A DNA stretch of 64,000 bases from an uncultured Mycoplasmatota bacterium (GTDB taxonomy: Bacteria > Bacillota_I > Bacilli_A > RF39 > UBA660): contig UQOS01000003.1 of NCBI GenBank assembly GCA_900542735.1, positions 8,936 through 72,935 of the forward strand. Direction: 5' to 3'. The translations under genes and the position numbers were made by a program. The first letter of the stretch is position 1, and every line of letters starts with the position of its first letter. Shown here one piece after another: positions 1 to 8,029 of the stretch. Under the pieces are notes generated by a model, which worked only from the letters and a program-made list of their open reading frames with translations, was not told where the DNA came from and searched no databases.

Positions 1-972
1 AATACAACTTTTGATTTATACGAAGGAGAAAGTGACTGTTATCCTTATATTCCAGAAGTAATTTCTATTTTAAAATCAAAGGATTTGCTTTATGAAAGTG
101 AAGGAGCATTAGTAGTAGATACCAAAGAAGAAACAGATACAGAACCAATGCCACCACTTGTTGTCTTAAAAGCAAACGGTGGAACAGTTTATCAAACAAG
201 AGAATTAGCTACTATTTTATCTCGTCAAAAAAGATTTGCACCTGATGAATACTGGTATTTTACAGATAATCGTCAAGAATTATACTTTAAACAAGTATTT
301 CGTGTAGCAAAAAAAGCAGGTTTAGTACCAGAAAATACTGAACTTAAATTCTTTGGCTTTGGTACTATGAATGGTAGTGATGGAAAACCATTTAAAACCC
401 GTGCTGGTGGCGTTATGAATTTAACAGATTTAATGGAAATGGTAAAAGAAATAACGGCAAGTAAGTTAAACATGGAATTAGTAAAAGAAGAAGATAAAGA
501 TGAAACAAGTGAAAAAATCTCAATAGCTGCTTTAAAATATGCAGATTTCTTACCATATCGTAGTAAAGATTTTATTTTCGATGTTACGAAATTTGCTGAC
601 TTAGATGGTAAAACAGGTCCATACTTACTATATTCAACTGTTCGTATGAATTCATTATTAGAAAAATCTGGCATTGAACTAGATGATAAAAAAATAGAAA
701 AAATACTAGGCGTTGAAAAAGAAACCGTTAGAATTTTGTTAGAACTTCCTAATATTTTAAAAAATTCTATAGAATCAAAATCATTAAATGAGATAGCAGA
801 TTACTTGTATCGATTAACAAGCAGTTATAATAAATTTTATGCTGAAAATCATATTTTAACCTGTAAAGACGATAGTTTAAAAGAAACTTGGCTTGTTTTA
901 ACAAAGCTAGTAAAAGACACCAATTTATTACTTTTAAATATACTAGCTATTGAAGTACCAGAAAAAATGTAA
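1..972 (+). CDS. argS: Arginyl-tRNA synthetase, C-terminal part (5' end outside the window)
   Basis: Charges tRNA-Arg with arginine in the cytoplasm (class I synthetase). The frame is already open at base 1, so the N-terminal half with the HIGH signature is missing. Seen: the family stretch FDLYEGES near the left edge, then ESEGALVVD, LKANGGTVYQTRELA and DLDGKTGPYLLYSTVRMNSL, and an all-helical C-terminal anticodon-binding (DALR) domain ending FYAENHIL and EVPEKM. The apparent start at 85 (TTG) is only an internal codon. The next gene is rpoE, a pairing also known in Bacillus. Confidence 0.93.
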   Translation, partial: NTTFDLYEGESDCYPYIPEVISILKSKDLLYESEGALVVDTKEETDTEPMPPLVVLKANGGTVYQTRELATILSRQKRFAPDEYWYFTDNRQELYFKQVFRVAKKAGLVPENTELKFFGFGTMNGSDGKPFKTRAGGVMNLTDLMEMVKEITASKLNMELVKEEDKDETSEKISIAALKYADFLPYRSKDFIFDVTKFADLDGKTGPYLLYSTVRMNSLLEKSGIELDDKKIEKILGVEKETVRILLELPNILKNSIESKSLNEIADYLYRLTSSYNKFYAENHILTCKDDSLKETWLVLTKLVKDTNLLLLNILAIEVPEKM

Positions 973-979
973 AAAAATG

Positions 980-1008
980 TTGCATTTTATATAGAATAAT
1001 GATATAAG
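980..1008 (+). promoter_or_regulatory. Sigma-A-type promoter for rpoE
   Basis: TTGCAT at 980-985, a 17-nt spacer and TATAAG at 1003-1008, lying between argS and rpoE. Start of transcription would be near 1015. Read by eye only. Confidence 0.6.
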
Positions 1009-1059
1009 TTTAAATGATAAAAAAAGAAAGAAATATTAAATATATATAGGAGGAATACC

Positions 1060-1494
1060 ATGAGTATTAAAAATATGACTAAGGAAGATTTAGAATTATT
1101 ATCAAATAAAGATATTACCAACCTATTATTAGAAGAAAATGGAAAGCAAACAACACCAGATTTATTTAAGAAAATTATTAAATTATTAGAATTACCAGAA
1201 TCTACTTTTGATCAAAAAATAGGAGATTATTATACTTCTCTTACAACAGATAAAAGATTTATCTTATTAGAAGATGGAACATGGGATTTAAGAAGTCGCC
1301 ATACATCAGATAAAATAATTAAAGTAGATGAAGACGAAGATGAAGATATCGAAGAAATCGAAGAAGAAGTAGATGAAGAAGAAGAAACAGATGATTTTGA
1401 TTCTATTGATAGTGATGATGATGATATCGATAGTGGTGATGACGATTTAAAAGATTTAGTAGTCTTAGATGAAGATGAAATAGAAGCAGAATAA
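1060..1494 (+). CDS. rpoE: RNA polymerase delta subunit
   Basis: Delta is a Gram-positive RNA polymerase subunit that speeds recycling of polymerase and lowers non-specific binding. The 144-aa product has the two-part build of the family: a winged-helix HARE-HTH domain at about residues 5-85 (TPDLFKKIIKLLELPES, then FILLEDGTWDLRSRH), followed by a tail of about 50 residues made almost wholly of Asp and Glu. The start is fixed by an AGGAGG site 7 nt upstream. It has its own promoter and terminator. The reverse-strand frame opposite the tail is a shadow of the GAA/GAT-rich tail. Confidence 0.93.
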   Translation: MSIKNMTKEDLELLSNKDITNLLLEENGKQTTPDLFKKIIKLLELPESTFDQKIGDYYTSLTTDKRFILLEDGTWDLRSRHTSDKIIKVDEDEDEDIEEIEEEVDEEEETDDFDSIDSDDDDIDSGDDDLKDLVVLDEDEIEAE

Positions 1495-1496
1495 AC

Positions 1497-1526
1497 AAGG
1501 TACATAGTTTTATGTACTTTTCTTTT
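1497..1526 (+). terminator. Rho-independent terminator of rpoE
   Basis: GTACATA (1500-1506), loop GTTT, TATGTAC (1511-1517), extended by A/U pairs and followed by a T-rich run. Confidence 0.75.
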
Positions 1527-1648
1527 GCATAAAAAGAAGCAATTTTATTAAATAAAAATACTTTTTCTTGAAAAAATAGATAAGATACCTTAAAATATGT
1601 AGCATGAAGTAAAGATACTTTAAAAATATATTCTTATAGGTGAGATTT

Positions 1649-2410
1649 ATGGAAATAGATAATATAAAAAATAATTTAATCGTTGAAATAGAAAAATTAG
1701 TAAAAATTATTAAATATGATTTATATAAAATAGTCCATATAGAAGAAACAGGAACCATATCACTATTCGTAAGAAAAGGAGAATTTTATTTCCCTTTAGA
1801 TGCCTTCAAGGTATTAGAAATATTTAGAAAAATACCTGGTTTTGGAATAAATAAAAATCATAAAACATATACTGAAAATAATATGATATTAAATGATAAT
1901 ACTTTTATGACTTATATACAACATGTATTTCTAAAAGGATTAACTGCTGAAGAATATTTCAAGGAGATACTTTTACATGAAACACTACATTTTTGTGGTA
2001 GTGGTGGAGGAAGTGCATTAAGAGAAGGAATCAATGAATTGAAAACAAGGCAGTTAGCTCAAAAGTATAACCTTTTAACTTCTGCTTGTGGCTATCCTAA
2101 GGAAACTAAAATTGCATATGAATTAGAAGAATTATTTGGAGAAGATATTATAAATAAAATAGCATTTTCTAAAAATCGTTCAGAATTAATAGAAATATTA
2201 ACTTCTCTATCTAAAGAAGCAATGGAATTTTTCTTAGAATTGGATAAAATAATGGAAAAGGAATTTGAAGATAAATATTATAGATACAAATTTCCTGGTA
2301 TAATGGGTCCATTTAAAAAGGCAAACAAATATAATTCTATAGATTATTCACAAGCATATGAGCTTATAGAAAAGTACAAAGATTATTCTGAAAATCACAA
2401 AATAAAATAA
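1649..2410 (+). CDS. Hypothetical protein with an HExxH metallopeptidase-like motif
   Basis: A 253-aa soluble protein I do not recognise as a named family. HETLH at residues 110-114 is a zinc-peptidase HExxH motif. It is followed after a Gly/Ser-rich turn by REGINE at 125-130, whose Glu is placed like the third ligand of gluzincin-type enzymes. That suggests a small intracellular zinc peptidase; the substrate is unknown. I chose ATG 1649 because AGGTGA sits 6-10 nt before it; an in-frame GTG at 1640 lies inside that site. The frame stops at 2408-2410, yet coding-like sequence continues in another frame (see 2410-2511), so the C terminus may be damaged. Confidence 0.6.
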   Translation: MEIDNIKNNLIVEIEKLVKIIKYDLYKIVHIEETGTISLFVRKGEFYFPLDAFKVLEIFRKIPGFGINKNHKTYTENNMILNDNTFMTYIQHVFLKGLTAEEYFKEILLHETLHFCGSGGGSALREGINELKTRQLAQKYNLLTSACGYPKETKIAYELEELFGEDIINKIAFSKNRSELIEILTSLSKEAMEFFLELDKIMEKEFEDKYYRYKFPGIMGPFKKANKYNSIDYSQAYELIEKYKDYSENHKIK

Positions 2411-2511
2411 ATAATTGGGAAGAGTTACCTTCTTATTTAATTAAAAATGATAAAGCTATTAAATTAGAAAATACAGATATAATATATACTATTAATAGTA
2501 AAAATGAGTAG
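2410..2511 (+). pseudogene. Possible frameshifted C-terminal tail of the 1649 gene
   Basis: Directly after the stop of the HExxH protein, a second frame is open for about 33 codons (NNWEELPSYLIKNDKAI and on, ending INSKNE, stop TAG 2509-2511). It has no start codon of its own and ends exactly in the terminator hairpin, which is where a full-length gene would be expected to end. A one-base indel in the A-rich stretch 2398-2412 would join the two frames. It may be a real mutation, an assembly error or chance. Confidence 0.35.
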
Positions 2512-2530
2512 GAAAACTATTCATTTTTTC
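2501..2530 (+). terminator. Strong terminator upstream of pta
   Basis: An 11-bp stem, 2501-2511 pairing with 2517-2527 (one G-U), loop GAAAA, then a T run. It shows that pta starts its own transcript and rules out the in-frame start at 2504. Confidence 0.8.
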
Positions 2531-2578
2531 TTATCTCTAAAAATAATATGTTATAATCATAATAGGAATGGTGATGAT

Positions 2579-3568
2579 ATGGAATTTATAGCTGAAATCA
2601 AACAAAAGGCAAAGAATAATAAAAAAAGAATTGTCCTACCAGAAACAATGGACGATAGAGTTCTAAAAGCAGCAGAAATTGTATTAAATGAAGAAATTGC
2701 TGATATTATTTTAATTGGTAATGAAAAAGAAATAAATGAAAAATCTATGAATTTAAAAAAAGCTACTATTATAGATCCAAATACTAGTAGTTTAACCCAA
2801 AATTACATAGAAAAACTAGTAAACCTTAGAAAAGATAAAGGTATGACACAAGAAGAAGCAACCAAATTACTATTAGAAAATTATATGTATTATGCTTGTA
2901 TGCTAGTTTTAGATAAAAAGGCAGATGGTGTTGTTAGTGGAGCACATCATTCAACTTCTGATACATTACGACCAGCTTTACAGATTATCAAAACAAAACC
3001 AAATACAAAATTAGTATCTGCTTTCTTTTTAATGGATGTTCCAAATTGTAGTTATGGAGAAAATGGTGTATTTCTATTTTCTGACTGTGGTTTGAATCAA
3101 AATCCTACTAGTAGTGAATTAGTAGATATTAGTATATCAAGTGCCAATAGTTTTAGAAATTTAGTTGGAAAAACCCCTTATGTAGCTCTACTTTCTCATT
3201 CTACAAAAGGTAGTGCTAAGCACCCAGATGTTGACAAAGTAATAAATGCAACCAAAATACTAAAAGAAAATTACCCTGACTATCATATTGATGGAGAGCT
3301 TCAATTAGATGCCGCAATTGTGCCAGATGTAGCTTCTATAAAAGCAAAAGATAGTGAAGTAGCAGGTCATGCTAATGTATTAATCTTTCCGGATTTAGAT
3401 AGTGGCAATATTGGTTATAAGTTAGTAGAAAGATTAGCTAATGCTAAAGCCTATGGACCACTTACCCAAGGAATAAATGCTCCAATTAATGATTTATCTC
3501 GTGGTTGTAGCGTTGATGATATTGTAGGTGTTATCGCAATTACTGCTGTTCAAGCACAAAATTACTAG
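2579..3568 (+). CDS. pta: Phosphate acetyltransferase
   Basis: Interconverts acetyl-CoA and acetyl phosphate, the first step of acetate formation with ATP gain (acetate kinase is not in this window). The 329-aa product has the short Pta form. Family stretches seen: RIVLPETMDDRVLKAA near the N terminus, ADGVVSGAHHSTSDTLRPALQ in the middle, and near the C terminus VLIFPDLDSGNIGYKL followed by AYGPLTQGINAPINDLSRGC. ATG 2579 has a GGAATGGTGATG ribosome site; the longer frame back to 2504 begins inside a terminator. A TATAAT at 2552-2557 is a plausible -10 element. Confidence 0.95.
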   Translation: MEFIAEIKQKAKNNKKRIVLPETMDDRVLKAAEIVLNEEIADIILIGNEKEINEKSMNLKKATIIDPNTSSLTQNYIEKLVNLRKDKGMTQEEATKLLLENYMYYACMLVLDKKADGVVSGAHHSTSDTLRPALQIIKTKPNTKLVSAFFLMDVPNCSYGENGVFLFSDCGLNQNPTSSELVDISISSANSFRNLVGKTPYVALLSHSTKGSAKHPDVDKVINATKILKENYPDYHIDGELQLDAAIVPDVASIKAKDSEVAGHANVLIFPDLDSGNIGYKLVERLANAKAYGPLTQGINAPINDLSRGCSVDDIVGVIAITAVQAQNY

Positions 3569-3648
3569 TAATTTAAAAGATTTATTGATATAATACATAC
3601 AGAATTATTTTAGCCCTAATAAATTTGCTTAATTAAAGGAGGATTTAT

Positions 3649-4713
3649 ATGTTAGAAAGACTAGAAGTAATTGAAAAAAGATATGATGAAATTCAAAAAG
3701 AATTATCTAATCCTGATGTTTACAGTAACATGAATAAAATGAAATCTCTATCAAAAGAAGCAAGTGACTTAGAAGAAACTGTAAATGCTTATCATGAGTA
3801 TAAAAAGATTTTATCAGGAATAGAAGATACCAAAGAAATGATAAAAGATCCTGAAATGGGTGAGTTAGCAAAAGAAGAATTAGTAAACTTGGAATCTGAG
3901 AAAACTAAATTAGAAGAAAAAATAGAAGTTTTATTAATTCCTAAAGATCCTAACGATAGTAAAAATGTTATTGTGGAAATTCGTGGAGCAGCTGGTGGAG
4001 ATGAAGCCAATATCTTTGCTGGTGATTTATATAGAATGTATTCAAGATATGCTGAAAAACAAGGATTTAAAATTGAATTAATTGATGCTGAAGAAGGCGC
4101 TTCTGGGGGATTTTCTCAAATAGAATTCATGGTAAAAGGAGAAGGCGCTTATTCAAAACTAAAATATGAAAGTGGTTCTCATCGTGTTCAAAGAGTCCCA
4201 GAAACAGAATCACAAGGAAGAATTCAAACCTCAACTGCAACAGTATTAGTAATGCCAGAAGCAGAAGATGTAAACATTGAAATCAATCCAAGTGACTTAA
4301 GAATTGATATATATCGTTCTTCAGGTTGTGGTGGACAAGGAGTAAATACTACCGATTCAGCAGTAAGAATTACCCATTTACCAACCAATACAGTAGTTAC
4401 TTGTCAAAATGAAAGAAGTCAAATTCAAAACAAGGAGCAAGCAATGAAAGTATTAAAAGCACGTCTTTATGAACAAGAACTTCAAAAACAAGAAGAAGCA
4501 TTAGGTAATGAAAGAAGAAATAAAATTGGTACTGGTGATAGAGCAGAAAAAATTAGAACATATAACTACCCACAAAACAGAGTAACAGACCATCGCATTG
4601 GTTATACCACAAACAATTTAGATAGAATTATGAATGGTGCACTTGATGAGGTAATTGAAGCTTTAATTACCGAAGATCAAAAAAGAAAGTTATCAGTAGA
4701 AAACAATGACTAA
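3649..4713 (+). CDS. prfA: Peptide chain release factor 1
   Basis: Reads UAA and UAG in the ribosomal A site and triggers release of the finished peptide. The 354-aa product contains the codon-reading PxT motif (HRVQRVPETES) and the catalytic GGQ motif in SSGCGGQGVNTTDSAVR, and it ends in the usual basic region. A strong AAAGGAGG site precedes the ATG. It is followed, with overlap, by a small zinc-ribbon gene and by prmC, whose product methylates the Gln of GGQ. That prfA-prmC coupling is widespread. Confidence 0.97.
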   Translation: MLERLEVIEKRYDEIQKELSNPDVYSNMNKMKSLSKEASDLEETVNAYHEYKKILSGIEDTKEMIKDPEMGELAKEELVNLESEKTKLEEKIEVLLIPKDPNDSKNVIVEIRGAAGGDEANIFAGDLYRMYSRYAEKQGFKIELIDAEEGASGGFSQIEFMVKGEGAYSKLKYESGSHRVQRVPETESQGRIQTSTATVLVMPEAEDVNIEINPSDLRIDIYRSSGCGGQGVNTTDSAVRITHLPTNTVVTCQNERSQIQNKEQAMKVLKARLYEQELQKQEEALGNERRNKIGTGDRAEKIRTYNYPQNRVTDHRIGYTTNNLDRIMNGALDEVIEALITEDQKRKLSVENND

Positions 4714-4939
4714 AATTTCTACAATCTGTCTAAAATGTGGTAAGGTTCAAACAGTAGAAAACATGGAAGAAATAATGAACGATTATTATATCGTTCTAGA
4801 TAAGAAAATGTTTTGCCCAAATTGTCAGAGAAAAACTGATTTTATAGCGACAAAAGATATAGAAAATCTAAAAGAAAATATAGAGAAAAATCCATCTGAG
4901 GCATTAGATAGTTATATTATAAAGTTATTAAAGAAATAG
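4706..4939 (+). CDS. Small zinc-ribbon protein between prfA and prmC
   Basis: A 77-aa protein I cannot name. It carries two CxxC knuckles (C8/C11 and C37/C40) and would bind one zinc ion, with a helical, lysine-rich C terminus. Its ATG overlaps the last 8 nt of prfA, so translation is probably coupled, and prmC starts 9 nt downstream. The position inside a release-factor operon suggests a link to translation, but that is inference. In other Firmicutes the slot between prfA and prmC is empty or holds other genes. Confidence 0.7.
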   Translation: MTKISTICLKCGKVQTVENMEEIMNDYYIVLDKKMFCPNCQRKTDFIATKDIENLKENIEKNPSEALDSYIIKLLKK

Positions 4940-4948
4940 GATTATAAC

Positions 4949-5779
4949 ATGAAAGTAGAAGAATTAATTATTTATGGAAAAAAGTACCTTCACTCTCAAC
5001 ACGCTAAGATGTTGTTAGCAGATTTATTACAAGTAAATCCCTTAGAACTACTAAATCATTTAGAAGAAGAAGTACAAGTAGATATTATCAATGAATATAA
5101 AAAAAGAGTAGAAGCCTTAAAAGAAAAAAAACCAATACAATATGTAATTGGTAATGTTAATTTTTATGGAAATAAGTTTTTAGTAAACGAAAATGTTTTA
5201 ATTCCAAGATTTGAAACAGAAGAATTAATAGAAAATACATTATTATATATTGATAAAATATTTCTTGATAAAAATTTAAAAGTAATTGATTTAGGGACTG
5301 GGTCTGGCTGTATTGGTATCACTTTAAAACTTAAAAATCCATCTTTTGATGTTACTCTTTTAGATATTAGTAAAGAGGCATTAGAAGTAGCAAAACAAAA
5401 TGCTAGTAGTTTAAATGCCCAAGTAAAACTATGCCAAAATGATATGCTCGAAAATCTAGAAGAAAAATACGATATTATAATTTCTAATCCACCCTATATT
5501 AAAGAAAATGAGCCAATTGAGGAAATCGTAAAAAATAATGAACCCCATTTGGCTTTATATGCTGGAATAGATGGCTTAGACTATTATCGTAAAATCCTAA
5601 AAGAAGCAAAATATCGTGTAAATAATAGATTTTTGCTTGCTTTTGAAATAGGAGAAACTCAAAAAGATGCCATTATAGAATTAGCAAAATTAAGTTTTCC
5701 ACAGGCTAAAATTGATGCTAAAAAGGATATGCAAAACCGTGATAGAATGATATTTGTTTACCAAAATGAGGCTAATTAA
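4949..5779 (+). CDS. prmC: Release factor glutamine methyltransferase
   Basis: S-adenosylmethionine-dependent enzyme that N5-methylates the glutamine of the GGQ motif in RF1 and RF2. The 276-aa product has an N-terminal helical domain, the SAM-binding loop GTGSGCIG at about residues 116-123 and the substrate-binding NPPY at 180-183. Both prfA (next door) and prfB (29.4 kb) encode GGQ substrates. The gene ends in a hairpin shared with the facing gene. Confidence 0.95.
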   Translation: MKVEELIIYGKKYLHSQHAKMLLADLLQVNPLELLNHLEEEVQVDIINEYKKRVEALKEKKPIQYVIGNVNFYGNKFLVNENVLIPRFETEELIENTLLYIDKIFLDKNLKVIDLGTGSGCIGITLKLKNPSFDVTLLDISKEALEVAKQNASSLNAQVKLCQNDMLENLEEKYDIIISNPPYIKENEPIEEIVKNNEPHLALYAGIDGLDYYRKILKEAKYRVNNRFLLAFEIGETQKDAIIELAKLSFPQAKIDAKKDMQNRDRMIFVYQNEAN

Positions 5780-5784
5780 GCCTC
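5768..5784. terminator. Bidirectional terminator between prmC and the reverse gene
   Basis: GAGGCT (5768-5773) pairs with AGCCTC (5779-5784), loop AATTA. T-rich sequence follows on the plus strand and A-rich sequence precedes it, so it can end both convergent transcripts. It overlaps the prmC stop codon. Confidence 0.65.
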
Positions 5785-5785
5785 T

Positions 5786-6718
5786 TTATTTTGTTTGAAT
5801 TCCATATCTAGCCCCTTTTAAAAGATATAAAAAGTAATAAGCTTCCGTTAATAAATTATCAAAGAAGAGTGGTTCTACTATAAAATAATACTTATTATTT
5901 AAAATACCATTAATGATAACGCGTAAGAATTTGATAAAATCTTCTACATATTGAATTGTGCTTTGATTTAATTTAAGTTGAGAATCAGGAGTAATATTCA
6001 TTTCCTTATATAAAGTCATTTGCTTCATAAATATTTTTCTAAAATTATCGGAATTGGTAAGAATAGTAGTTAAACTAGGATCACAAAGTCCAATAATAAG
6101 TTGAGAAATAGTTTTCATAGAGTCACAGTACCAATATTCATAATTAACGATAAAAGTAGGATCGGCACTGTTTTTAGCAGCAAGTCTTAATAAATCATTA
6201 TAATAAAAATTAATTTCTTTAATCACAAAGGTAAAGAAAGTAGGGTAAGTATAAGAAAATAATTTATTCTCTTTTAATAAATCTAAAATTTCCTTACAAA
6301 AATCAATAAAATTTTTACTTAAAGCAATAGCATTTTCATTAATATCAGTAATTTCTGCTAGTTCTTCTTCTGTATAATTAAACTTGCTACCAGCTTCTAT
6401 ATTCATTTCAGCAATCGTAAGATTTGTGTTTATATCAACATTAAATAATTTCTCAGTAACTAATTCACAATTTAAAGTATAATCAGTCACAAAAGAATTA
6501 CTATTTAAAATACTCTCTGGTAAATTTTTATTAGCAAGTTTAATCACTCTTTCTCCAAGTTCTTCACATCTAATTCCAAAGTCATTCGCAATATCGATAT
6601 AATACTTATTATTTTCTAAAAAAGAAAGTTGAATATTTAAACAAAATTCTCTCATAGTCCTTAAATAAAATAGATTGTCAATTAAAGATTGTATCATAAA
6701 TAAAGTATCATTAATCAT
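5786..6718 (-). CDS. DUF2935-like helical protein
   Basis: A 310-aa, wholly helical, soluble protein. It shows the two-repeat layout that I associate with DUF2935 proteins of Bacillus and Clostridium: a first bundle beginning LFYLRTMREFCLNIQLSF and a second beginning TFFTFVIKEINFYYNDLL. In family members I recall, the first helix carries an EHA-type motif and the second begins with His; here these read REFCL and KEINFYY, so possible metal ligands look changed. Function is unknown. It is transcribed divergently from spoIIR, with GAGGTG before the ATG at 6718. Confidence 0.55.
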   Translation of the reverse strand: MINDTLFMIQSLIDNLFYLRTMREFCLNIQLSFLENNKYYIDIANDFGIRCEELGERVIKLANKNLPESILNSNSFVTDYTLNCELVTEKLFNVDINTNLTIAEMNIEAGSKFNYTEEELAEITDINENAIALSKNFIDFCKEILDLLKENKLFSYTYPTFFTFVIKEINFYYNDLLRLAAKNSADPTFIVNYEYWYCDSMKTISQLIIGLCDPSLTTILTNSDNFRKIFMKQMTLYKEMNITPDSQLKLNQSTIQYVEDFIKFLRVIINGILNNKYYFIVEPLFFDNLLTEAYYFLYLLKGARYGIQTK

Positions 6719-6816
6719 TTTTTCACCTCTATCTAAATATATGTTAAAAAAAATAAAATATAATCTGTATAAGATATCAAATTAGACCCCAATATAAAAT
6801 CAGAAAAGGTGATAAA

Positions 6817-7344
6817 ATGAAGAAAATTGGGGTAATACTAGTAATAGTTTTTATTGTATTTATGATGATATCAAAAGAGGAAGAAGTAATGATTCCAAAA
6901 GAAGCAATTCGTTTTCGTGTTATTGCTAACAGTGATAGCAATGTTGACCAATTAACTAAAACCCTAGTAAGAAATGAAATTCAGGAACAATTAGCTACCG
7001 ATATGAAAGAAAATAAAACTATAAAAGAAGCAAGAAAAAAAATAAACGATAATCTAACTAATTATAGTAATTTGATAGAAAAAACTTTAAAATCTCATGA
7101 AGTTGACTATGGTTACGATATAAACTATGGTATGAATTATTTTCCTAAAAAGACCTATAAAGGAGTTAACTACCAAGAAGGCTATTATGAATCTTTAGTG
7201 GTAACATTAGGTAGTGGTGAGGGAAAAAATTGGTGGTGTGTATTATTTCCTCCATTATGTTTACTAGAAGCAGAAGAAACTAGTCAAAAAGAAGAAGTAG
7301 AATATAAATTTTTTATAAAAGAAATTATAGATAAATATTTATAA
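6817..7344 (+). CDS. spoIIR: Stage II sporulation protein R
   Basis: In B. subtilis SpoIIR is made in the forespore under sigma-F and is secreted to the septal space. There it switches on SpoIIGA to process pro-sigma-E in the mother cell. The 175-aa product has an N-terminal membrane/signal segment (residues 1-20), the family hallmark IRFRVIANSDSNVDQ followed by LVRNEIQEQL, and GEGKNWWCVLFPPLC near the C terminus. AAAGGTG precedes the ATG. I could not find a convincing sigma-F promoter in front. mntP follows at once, as in Bacillus. Confidence 0.95.
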   Translation: MKKIGVILVIVFIVFMMISKEEEVMIPKEAIRFRVIANSDSNVDQLTKTLVRNEIQEQLATDMKENKTIKEARKKINDNLTNYSNLIEKTLKSHEVDYGYDINYGMNYFPKKTYKGVNYQEGYYESLVVTLGSGEGKNWWCVLFPPLCLLEAEETSQKEEVEYKFFIKEIIDKYL

Positions 7345-7350
7345 TATATA

Positions 7351-7384
7351 AGCTTCCTACATATCATTAGGTAGGAGGCTTTTT
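7351..7384 (+). terminator. Terminator hairpin that also holds the mntP ribosome-binding site
   Basis: AGCTTCCTAC (7351-7360) pairs with GTAGGAGGCT (7371-7380; one G-U), followed by TTTTA. The AGGAGG of the 3' arm is the ribosome site of the next gene (ATG 7385), so the folded hairpin would both end spoIIR transcription and hide that site. Confidence 0.7.
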
Positions 7385-7915
7385 ATGTCAATACCAGTAA
7401 TTTTTATGTTAGCAGTAGGATTAAGTATGGATGCTTTTTCGTTATCTTTAATATATGGAACATTAGAATTATCAAAAAAAAGATGTAGACAAATGAGTAT
7501 AATTGTAGGAATATTCCACTTTATTATGCCAATTCTTGGGTATCAAATAGGAGAACTTATTTTAAGATTTATCAAAATAAACCCAGATATTTTAGTAGGA
7601 ATTATTTTTATAATATTAGGGTTAGAAATGATACTATCCCTAAAAAAAGAAGATAATATAAAATTATTAACCAGTTTAATATCTGTTATTATTTTTGCGT
7701 TTACGGTAAGTATAGATAGTTTCTCAATTGGTACTTGTTTTGGTTTTTCAAATTCTAAGATTTTATTACCATGTTTTATTTTCTCTATCACAAGTAGCTT
7801 ATTTACTTATCTTGGCGTAATCCTTGGAAAAAAACTATCTACCAAATTTGGTAATATTACGGTAGTAATTGGATCTCTTATTTTAATAACTTTAGGCTTA
7901 ACTTACTTATTTTGA
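7385..7915 (+). CDS. mntP: MntP/YtaF-family membrane protein (probable manganese exporter)
   Basis: A 176-aa integral membrane protein with about six segments arranged as two repeats, each with an Asp-containing motif: LSMDAFSLSL near residue 14 and VSIDSFSIGT near residue 112. This is the layout of MntP manganese efflux pumps and of the related sporulation protein YtaF, and I cannot choose firmly between them. The Bacillus neighbourhood (spoIIR followed by mntP) favours MntP. The gene ends in TGA, one proof that TGA is a stop here. Its ribosome site lies inside a hairpin. Confidence 0.75.
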   Translation: MSIPVIFMLAVGLSMDAFSLSLIYGTLELSKKRCRQMSIIVGIFHFIMPILGYQIGELILRFIKINPDILVGIIFIILGLEMILSLKKEDNIKLLTSLISVIIFAFTVSIDSFSIGTCFGFSNSKILLPCFIFSITSSLFTYLGVILGKKLSTKFGNITVVIGSLILITLGLTYLF

Positions 7916-8029
7916 CATCAATTTACGAAAATAAAGTGCTTATCTTCTAGTTTTATGTTATATTATTATTAGTATGAACGAAAGTTTAAAACTAAAATAC
8001 AATATAGTAGAAGTTACTTGGAGGTAAGT

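Noticed and set aside
1230..1505. Serine-rich minus-strand frame opposite the rpoE tail
   Set aside because: Mirror of GAA/GAT codons of the acidic delta tail; no start signals.
6765..6800. A GTATA motif upstream of spoIIR as a sigma-F promoter
   Set aside because: The expected GGNRANAMTR element is not found at the right distance; the region is CCCC-AATATA.
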